Source of the DNA: Oscillospiraceae bacterium
GTDB taxonomy: Bacteria > Bacillota > Clostridia > Oscillospirales > Ruminococcaceae
Reading direction: 5' to 3'
Assembly (NCBI GenBank): GCA_016297675.1
Contig: JAEDGE010000019.1
Location: 1 to 19,799, forward strand
Length of the DNA: 19,799 bases
This document shows positions 14,367 to 19,799 of the stretch, one piece after another. The stretch's first letter is position 1; each line of letters starts with the position of its first letter. The notes beneath the pieces were generated by a model. It did no database searches, had not been told where the DNA came from, and saw nothing but the letters and a program-made list of their open reading frames with translations. The position numbers were made by a program, and so were the translations under genes.

Positions 14367-15232
14367 ACTGCACCTCCCGTCTTGCTTTGCAGCAATTCTG
14401 CAAGGGCTGCCACACATTCTGACTCTGTAATCATATGTGCATCTACAGGACAGCCTGCTTTCCGCAGCCGGTATGCCAGTTCTGTTACCTGTGGTACATC
14501 CAATCCCAGACGCTTTAGCTCTTCTACATGAGAAAACACTTCGCTGGGCGTATCATCCAGCACGACTTTTCCATCATCCATTACAATGACACGGTTTGCC
14601 TGTGCGGCTTCTTCCATATAGTGCGTAATCAACACAACCGTAATGCCGAAATCTTGATTGAGCATTTGAATGGTCTTCATGACCTCCTGTCTGCCACTGG
14701 GATCCAGCATAGCAGTCGGCTCGTCCAGTACAATGCAGTCCGGACGCATGGCAATGATACCAGCAATCGCAACCCGCTGTTTTTGTCCGCCGGAGAGCTG
14801 ACTGGGAGCGTGCTGCCGATACTCGTACATATCCACTGCCTTTAAAGCATCATCTACTCGCTTTCGGATTTCCTCTGGCGGAATGCCCAGATTCTCCGGT
14901 CCAAATGCCACATCTTCTTCCACAATGGTTGCCACAATCTGGTTATCCGGATTCTGAAAGACCATCCCCACATGACTGCGTAAGGTGAACCGCTGTTCCT
15001 CGTCTTGGGTATCGATGCCGTCCACGGTCATCGTACCTGCTGACGGCAGCAGGATGGCATTCATATGTTTTGCAAATGTCGATTTGCCGGAACCGTTGTG
15101 CCCCAGTAATGCGACAAAATCACCTTTTTGAATCGAAAGAGAAATGTCCTTTAAAATATCCGGAGAGGTTCGCTCTCCGTTTTCGTCGGTATAGTGAAAC
15201 CAAAGTTGTTTCGCCTGTGCTTGTGTTTCCAT
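14354..15232 (-). CDS. ecfA1: ECF transporter ATPase EcfA1
   Basis: A 292-residue ABC ATPase that pairs with EcfA2 to power vitamin or metal uptake. Walker A is GHNGSGKST (44-52), the Q-loop is VFQNPDNQIV (91-100), the signature is LSGGQKQR (146-153), Walker B is CIVLDEPTAMLD (166-177) and the switch His is in ITHYMEE. The VFQNPDNQ Q-loop is the EcfA1 form. The ATG at 15232 is chosen for the AAAGGAG about 5 nt before it; upstream in-frame codons (to 15346) cover the inverted repeat at 15275-15307 and do not resemble the family. It is the first gene of the long - strand run. Confidence 0.93.
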   Translation of the reverse strand: METQAQAKQLWFHYTDENGERTSPDILKDISLSIQKGDFVALLGHNGSGKSTFAKHMNAILLPSAGTMTVDGIDTQDEEQRFTLRSHVGMVFQNPDNQIVATIVEEDVAFGPENLGIPPEEIRKRVDDALKAVDMYEYRQHAPSQLSGGQKQRVAIAGIIAMRPDCIVLDEPTAMLDPSGRQEVMKTIQMLNQDFGITVVLITHYMEEAAQANRVIVMDDGKVVLDDTPSEVFSHVEELKRLGLDVPQVTELAYRLRKAGCPVDAHMITESECVAALAELLQSKTGGAVWQS

Positions 15233-15274
15233 TCCCGCTCCTTTCTTTTCCGAACCACTCTGTTGAAAATTGCT

Positions 15275-15307
15275 ATGATTGCTTGTTTCCAATTGGTTAG
15301 CAATCAT
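15275..15307 (-). promoter_or_regulatory. Nested inverted repeat upstream of ecfA1
   Basis: ATGATTGCT (15275-15283) and AGCAATCAT (15299-15307) form perfect 9-bp arms. The 15-nt spacer contains the palindrome CCAATTGG (15289-15296). It lies 42 bp upstream of the ecfA1 ATG, in the 139-bp gap after the methyltransferase gene. It could be an operator or a leader hairpin. No recognisable riboswitch was seen in this gap. Confidence 0.4.
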
Positions 15308-15371
15308 CTCTTTTAAACTTTTCCAATTCCATGCTCCGCAGGTCAAACCTTCTCATAAAATCGTTGTGAAC

Positions 15372-16247
15372 TCACGACTTCGCCTGCCAAATTGCTGTCG
15401 AACCACACGGTAATGTCATACCACTCTGCACAACCGGCAATCCGATTTCATCAAATGTCACACTGCCACCAAACTTCTTTTGTACCACACTGCCCAGAAT
15501 GTAGCCCATTACAGACGGTGAAAGCCCTGTTGTATAGCTGTTAATCAAGAAAAACAACGGCTGTTCTGACAGCACTCCGGCACAGAGCTGCACCAGATCA
15601 TAAATACAGTCTTCCAGTTTCCAGATTTCTCCTCCCGGCCCTCTGCCGTAACTCGGCGGATCCATGATAATCGCATCATATCGCCGGTTCCGACGAATTT
15701 CACGGGCAACAAATTTCTCACAGTCATCCACAATCCAGCGAATGGGACGGTCTGACAAATCCGACAAGGCTGCATTTTCTCTTGCCCACTGCGTCATCCC
15801 CTTAGACGCATCCACATGGCAGACACTTGCTCCGGCTCTGGCACAAGCCAAAGTCGCACCGCCCGTATAAGCGAACAAATTCAAAACAGAAATCGGTCTG
15901 CCGGCATGAGCAATCAAGTCAGAAACAAAATCCCAGTTGACTGCCTGCTCCGGAAACAATCCTGTATGTTTAAAACTGGTCGGCTGAATCCGAAAAGTCA
16001 AGTCCAGCGGTGCATAGTGCAGCTTCCAAGACTCCGGCAGCTTGCGGAAAAAATCCCAACTGCCACCGCCTGCATTGGAACGATGATAGTGCCCGTCTGC
16101 ATGATTCCACATTCCGTGTTCTTTTGGCGTTTTCCAGATAATCTGCGGATCCGGTCGAATCAGCGTGACATTTCCCCACTGCTCCAGTTTCTCCTGACCG
16201 GAAGTATCCAAAATACGATATTCTTTCCACTGATTTGCAATTCTCAC
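15372..16247 (-). CDS. Class I SAM-dependent methyltransferase (RlmI/COG1092-like)
   Basis: A 291-residue protein of the Methyltrans_SAM type. The SAM-binding motif I is NLFAYTGGATLACARAG (123-139), with an acidic residue at the next strand end (HVDASKG). WIVDDCEKF corresponds to motif III, and DPPSYGRG (196-203) is the catalytic motif IV. Relatives methylate 23S rRNA cytosines (RlmI) or related RNA bases, but this shorter form lacks the N-terminal PUA domain, so the substrate is uncertain. Translation starts at GTG 16247 with AAAGGAG 10 nt upstream. It lies 15 bp after the glmM stop and is very likely cotranscribed with it. Confidence 0.8.
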   Translation of the reverse strand: MRIANQWKEYRILDTSGQEKLEQWGNVTLIRPDPQIIWKTPKEHGMWNHADGHYHRSNAGGGSWDFFRKLPESWKLHYAPLDLTFRIQPTSFKHTGLFPEQAVNWDFVSDLIAHAGRPISVLNLFAYTGGATLACARAGASVCHVDASKGMTQWARENAALSDLSDRPIRWIVDDCEKFVAREIRRNRRYDAIIMDPPSYGRGPGGEIWKLEDCIYDLVQLCAGVLSEQPLFFLINSYTTGLSPSVMGYILGSVVQKKFGGSVTFDEIGLPVVQSGMTLPCGSTAIWQAKS

Positions 16248-16262
16248 GTTTGTACGGCTCCT

Positions 16263-17615
16263 TTATCTCTTGGTATAGCGTTCCAGTTCCTCTGCAATGG
16301 CAGAAACAGCCTCCTGCATCAGTGCAGCATCTTTTGCCTCTACCATGACACGAATCAGTGGTTCTGTTCCGCTTTCTCGTACCAGAATCCGTCCATCCTC
16401 TCCGAGCCGTTCTTCATACTGTTTCATGACCGCACAAACTGCTTCATCCGTTTTCCACAACTCTCTGTGAGCTGGTGTAATTCTGACATTCTGCATCTGC
16501 TGCGGGAAAGTTTCCATCTCTCCTGCCAGTTCACTCAGCTTCTTTCCAGACTTCACAACGATTTCCACCAGTTTTGCACCAGACAGTTCTCCATCACCAG
16601 TTGTAGCATGTTCCAGAAAAATAATATGTCCGCTCTGTTCGCCGCCGATACAGTAACCGCCTTTCTGCATCTCTTCCAATACATATCGGTCACCGACTTT
16701 CGTTGCAACGGTATGAATGCCTTCCCGTTTTGTAAAATGGAAAAAGCCCAGATTTGTCATGATGGTGACAACTGCTGTATCCTTTTCCAGCTTGCCTTCT
16801 GCCTTCAGTGCCTTCGCACAAATGGCAATCATCTGATCCCCGTCTACCAGCTTTCCGTTTTCATCCACTGCCAGACAGCGATCTGCATCTCCATCAAATG
16901 CCAGACCCAGCTGACAGCCATGTGCTGGTACATATGCCATCAGCTGTTCCATATGCGTAGAACCACATCCATCATTGATGTTGGTGCCGTCCGGCTCTGC
17001 ACTCAGCATACAAACCTCTGCCCCCAATGCAGTAAACAGCTGTTCTGCTGTTGCAGAGGCACTGCCGTTGGCACAGTCCAGTGCAATCTTCATACCATCA
17101 AACCGTGTCGGAATGCTGTCCAGAATATGCTGAATGTAATCATCTTTTGCATGTGTATAGCGTTCGATTCTACCCACATTGGTATGGGACTGCAACGTAA
17201 CAGCCTCCGGTGTATCCAAAATCAACGCTTCAATTTCTTCTTCCACTGCATCCGGCAGCTTGTAACCAGTGGAGGCAAACAGCTTAATGCCGTTAAATTC
17301 GACACTGTTGTGGGATGCAGAAATCATCACACCGGCATCCGCATGAAGAGAACGTACCAAATATGCCACTGCCGGCGTTGGCACAACGCCCAATTGCACC
17401 GCATCTGCTCCAACGGAACAAATTCCCGCACAAAGTGCTGCCTCCAGAATATCGGAGGAAATACGGGTATCTTTCCCGATGACAATTTTTGCCTTATGAT
17501 TTGCTTCTTTTGTCAAGACCAATGCAGCTGCCCGCCCGATTTGCATCGCCAGTTCACAAGTTAACTCTGTAATCGCAACGCCTCTTGCACCATCTGTTCC
17601 AAATAATCTGCCCAT
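16263..17615 (-). CDS. glmM: Phosphoglucosamine mutase GlmM
   Basis: 450 residues, the usual family length. It converts glucosamine-6-phosphate to glucosamine-1-phosphate on the route to UDP-GlcNAc for peptidoglycan. The phosphoserine S101 lies in ISASHNSVEFNG. The Mg-binding loop is DGDADR (241-246), the sugar-binding loop is GEQSGH, and the phosphate-binding loop RESGTEPLIRVMVEA is near the C-terminus. The N-terminal GRLFGTDGARG is diagnostic of GlmM. The ATG at 17615 follows AAAGGAG by 10 nt. A promoter-like region with a palindrome lies upstream (17683-17724). Confidence 0.96.
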   Translation of the reverse strand: MGRLFGTDGARGVAITELTCELAMQIGRAAALVLTKEANHKAKIVIGKDTRISSDILEAALCAGICSVGADAVQLGVVPTPAVAYLVRSLHADAGVMISASHNSVEFNGIKLFASTGYKLPDAVEEEIEALILDTPEAVTLQSHTNVGRIERYTHAKDDYIQHILDSIPTRFDGMKIALDCANGSASATAEQLFTALGAEVCMLSAEPDGTNINDGCGSTHMEQLMAYVPAHGCQLGLAFDGDADRCLAVDENGKLVDGDQMIAICAKALKAEGKLEKDTAVVTIMTNLGFFHFTKREGIHTVATKVGDRYVLEEMQKGGYCIGGEQSGHIIFLEHATTGDGELSGAKLVEIVVKSGKKLSELAGEMETFPQQMQNVRITPAHRELWKTDEAVCAVMKQYEERLGEDGRILVRESGTEPLIRVMVEAKDAALMQEAVSAIAEELERYTKR

Positions 17616-17682
17616 TCTGATTCGACTCCTTTGCTCTGTTAGACACCTGCCAATGGTCAGACAGATGCCATTTGTAAAATGT

Positions 17683-17724
17683 CTATAGTATTTACTATAG
17701 TATATGGTAGAAATTTAATCTCAA
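17683..17724 (-). promoter_or_regulatory. Putative glmM promoter overlapping a palindrome
   Basis: Read on the - strand, TTGAGA (17724-17719) is followed after 16 bp by TACTAT (17702-17697). The -10 region overlaps a perfect inverted repeat: CTATAGTA (17683-17690), 2-nt spacer, TACTATAG (17693-17700). The same stretch is a direct repeat of CTATAGTAT with a 12-bp period. The placement over the -10 box and predicted start site is operator-like. The rest of the 173-bp gap between ruvB and glmM is A/T-rich with no further gene. Confidence 0.45.
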
Positions 17725-17788
17725 TAGCAGAACTGCCTTTGATTCATAAATTCTATGTTCCAATGTTTCTATTTTCATAAATCTATTT

Positions 17789-18880
17789 TTATTTTTCATG
17801 GGATTCTGTTTCTACATCCGACAAAGACATCTGTCCTGTCACGGGTGTACTCTGTCGCTCCTGTGGCAGCGGCAAACCCATATGCTCATAGGCAAGTGCC
17901 GTAGCACAACGACCTCTTGGCGTTCTGGACAAAAATCCCAGCTGCATCAAATACGGTTCGCAGACATCTTCGAGTGTGACTGCCTCTTCCCCTAACGCAG
18001 AAGCCAGCGTTTCCAGTCCAACTGGCCCACCGCCGTATCCTTTGATAATCATAGTCAACATCCGGCGGTCGTTGCTGTCTAAACCCAGTTCATCAATTTC
18101 CAGCCTTGCCAATGCAATTTTTGCAATCTCCAGCGTAATTTCTCCGTTGCCCATGACATCTGCAAAATCCCGCACCCGTTTCAGCAGCCGATTTGCAATA
18201 CGAGGCGTTCCTCTGGCACGGCTTGCAATTTCTGCTGCCCCGTCCAGTGTACAGGGAATTTCCAGAATCATGCTACTCCGCCGAACAATGTCTGTCAATT
18301 GTTCTGTTGTATACAACTCCAGCCGCTGAATTACGCCAAAGCGATCTCGTAACGGACTGGAAAGCTGTCCAGCTCTGGTCGTTGCACCAATCAATGTGAA
18401 CGGGTTCAGATCAATCCGCAGAGAACGGGCAGATGGCCCTTTTCCCATAATAATATCAATCGCATGATCTTCCAATGCCGGATAAAGAATTTCCTCTACA
18501 GCACGAGACAGCCGATGAATTTCATCAATAAATAACACGTCATTGGGCTGCAAATTGGTCAGCAATGCTGCCAAATCGCCCGGTTTTTCAATCGCTGGGC
18601 CGGTCGTAACACGCAGATTGACCCCCATTTCATGTGCGATAATCGCAGAAAGGGTGGTCTTTCCCAAGCCCGGCGGTCCATACAGCAGCACATGATCCAA
18701 CGGATCTCCACGCCGTTTTGCCGCCTGAATATAGACTGCCATATTCTCTTTGACTTTATCCTGTCCGATATACTCCGCCAGTGTCTGCGGCCGCAGTGTG
18801 ACTTCGACATCATGGTCTTCCGGCGTTTCTTCCGCCGCAACCATACGGGAATCAAACTGCATATCGCTGGTTTCAATCAC
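17789..18880 (-). CDS. ruvB: Holliday junction branch migration helicase RuvB
   Basis: 363 residues. RuvB is the AAA+ motor that, with RuvA, drives branch migration of Holliday junctions. Walker A is GPPGLGKTT (68-76), Walker B is VLFIDEIHR (115-123), sensor 1 is GATTRAG, the arginine finger region is LRDRFG, and the winged-helix C-terminal domain includes GGGPVGLETLA and LGFLSRTPRGR. Translation starts at GTG 18880 with AAGGAGG 7 nt upstream, 18 bp after the ruvA stop. The C-terminal tail after residue 335 is short and polar. Confidence 0.96.
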   Translation of the reverse strand: MIETSDMQFDSRMVAAEETPEDHDVEVTLRPQTLAEYIGQDKVKENMAVYIQAAKRRGDPLDHVLLYGPPGLGKTTLSAIIAHEMGVNLRVTTGPAIEKPGDLAALLTNLQPNDVLFIDEIHRLSRAVEEILYPALEDHAIDIIMGKGPSARSLRIDLNPFTLIGATTRAGQLSSPLRDRFGVIQRLELYTTEQLTDIVRRSSMILEIPCTLDGAAEIASRARGTPRIANRLLKRVRDFADVMGNGEITLEIAKIALARLEIDELGLDSNDRRMLTMIIKGYGGGPVGLETLASALGEEAVTLEDVCEPYLMQLGFLSRTPRGRCATALAYEHMGLPLPQERQSTPVTGQMSLSDVETESHEK

Positions 18881-18898
18881 AGTGCGTCCTCCTTTTTG

Positions 18899-19513
18899 TT
18901 ATCGCTGCTTTCCAATGGCTTTCAGTGTTTCCTTAATCAAATCCGTTGCAGATAAATCAGTTGGCAGCTTTGCCAGAATCGGCATGACTTCCGCCTGTGT
19001 ATAGCCCAATACTGTCAAAGCAGAGAGGGCTTCTGCTACTTCACTTTCTGCCGGCGGAATCGATTCTGAGGAAAGACTCGCAGCAGACAGGACACCGCCC
19101 TGTTCTTTTGCAATCTTGTCCTTCAGTTCCAGCACAATCCGCTGTGCCATTTTGGTGCCAATTCCCTTGACTTTGGTCAGTGCCTTGCTGTCATTGGAAG
19201 CAATAACCAGTGCCAACCGTTCCGGTGTCATATCGGAAAGGATGGCAAGAGCGGCTTTCCCGCCCACGCTGCCGACTGCGGTCAGCATCGAAAAACAGCG
19301 GCGTTCCTGTACATCCAAAAAGCCGTACAGCTCTAAATTTCCCTCCCGCATGGAAACGGAAAGAATGGTATATAGAAACGTTTCTTCGCCGACGTTGCCC
19401 AATTTGCTGTAAGTCTGATAGGAAATCCGGCACGCATAACCAACACCACCGCACTCAATCACAGCCATTGATAATGCTTTTTCCAGTAAAATACCATGTA
19501 AACAATGAATCAT
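18899..19513 (-). CDS. ruvA: Holliday junction DNA helicase subunit RuvA
   Basis: 204 residues, standard length. RuvA binds Holliday junctions as a tetramer and loads RuvB. The N-terminal OB-fold starts MIHCLHGILLEK; two helix-hairpin-helix motifs lie near 78-92 (LTAVGSVGGKAALAI) and 113-128 (TKVKGIGTKMAQRIV). A flexible Ser/Glu-rich linker leads to the C-terminal RuvB-binding three-helix domain. The start at 19513 shares an ATGA overlap with the ruvC stop; its own ribosome-binding site is weak, so translation is probably coupled to ruvC. An upstream extension (to 19582) lies inside ruvC in another frame and is rejected. Confidence 0.95.
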   Translation of the reverse strand: MIHCLHGILLEKALSMAVIECGGVGYACRISYQTYSKLGNVGEETFLYTILSVSMREGNLELYGFLDVQERRCFSMLTAVGSVGGKAALAILSDMTPERLALVIASNDSKALTKVKGIGTKMAQRIVLELKDKIAKEQGGVLSAASLSSESIPPAESEVAEALSALTVLGYTQAEVMPILAKLPTDLSATDLIKETLKAIGKQR

Positions 19514-19799
19514 ATTTTTCGCTCTGCTTTCTGCTGCATATTCATTCTTCCCTGCAAACCAGTTGCACAGTGCCCATGACAAATCGCAATTGCCAAAGCA
19601 TCTGCCGCATCATCTGGTCTTGGAATTGTTTGCAGCTTTAAAATACGGCGGGTCAGTTCCATGACCTGTTTTTTCTCCGCACGGCCATAGCCTACCACTG
19701 CCTGTTTCACTTGTAAAGGCGTATACTCTGCAACTGGAATCCGTGCCAGCTGTGCAGTCAACATCAACACGCCTCTGGCTTGTGCGACATCAATGACCG
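19510..19799 (-). CDS. ruvC: Crossover junction endodeoxyribonuclease RuvC, C-terminal part (cut by window edge)
   Basis: The frame is open to the right edge and encodes about the last 96 residues of RuvC, the resolvase that nicks Holliday junctions. Recognisable conserved stretches are VIDVAQARGVL at the edge, EYTPLQVKQAVVGYGRAEKKQV, and PRPDDAADALAIAICH, which carries the final acidic active-site residues. The N-terminal catalytic Asp region lies outside the window. The stop overlaps the ruvA start as ATGA, giving the order ruvC-ruvA-ruvB. Confidence 0.94.
   Translation of the reverse strand, partial: VIDVAQARGVLMLTAQLARIPVAEYTPLQVKQAVVGYGRAEKKQVMELTRRILKLQTIPRPDDAADALAIAICHGHCATGLQGRMNMQQKAERKI

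Noticed and set aside
15233..15371. Vitamin riboswitch ahead of the ECF genes
   Set aside because: The gap is only 139 bp and shows one simple inverted repeat, with none of the conserved TPP, FMN or cobalamin core sequences I could recognise.
15816..17564. A 582-codon open frame on the + strand
   Set aside because: It lies wholly opposite glmM and the methyltransferase, which have clear motifs and ribosome-binding sites. The translation is Cys/His/Gln-rich with no recognisable domain.

Overview
The window looks like chromosomal DNA from a gut or rumen Ruminococcus-type Clostridia (Oscillospiraceae). The reasons are a secreted protein ending in a type I dockerin (a cellulosome anchor), a group II ECF transporter module next to truA, Gram-positive style AAGGAGG ribosome-binding sites on nearly every gene, and moderate base composition. 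The assignment is inference from gene content; no 16S or other marker is present.

Positions 1-4818 run on the + strand and form the accessory part. A consensus promoter (91-119) drives a large secreted DUF4874/DUF4832 protein with a C-terminal dockerin (150-2621), followed by a terminator. The gene-free stretch 2622-3002 holds that terminator, a second consensus promoter with a tandem TTCAAAATGRGT motif, an isolated U/A-stem hairpin, and the first copy of a ~167-bp multi-hairpin repeat. After it comes a phage-type lysis cassette: a holin (3003-3476) overlapping an M15 peptidase that is broken at 3714-3882 by a second copy of the same repeat, then a GH25 lysozyme (4096-4818). The downstream half of the peptidase frame runs without a stop into the lysozyme frame, so before the insertion this was probably one M15-GH25 endolysin frame with a strong internal ribosome-binding site. 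No other phage genes are visible.

Positions 4822-4882 form a strong bidirectional terminator between converging genes. From 4900 to the right end everything is on the - strand and is mostly core genome. In transcription order: ruvC (partial), ruvA, ruvB (Holliday-junction processing); then a gap with a palindromic promoter-like region; glmM (cell-wall precursor synthesis) and a SAM-dependent methyltransferase; then a tightly packed run of ecfA1, ecfA2, ecfT (vitamin/metal uptake energising module), a YfhO-family membrane protein, truA (tRNA pseudouridine), a DUF5711 protein, a CvpA-family protein and a ClpE-like zinc-finger Clp ATPase. Overlaps or very short gaps between most of the last eight genes suggest one long transcript.

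The most unusual content is the palindromic repeat: two copies 0.9 kb apart, each able to fold into two branched modules with six hairpins. One copy lies in the putative 5' leader of the lysis cassette and the other has split the endolysin.
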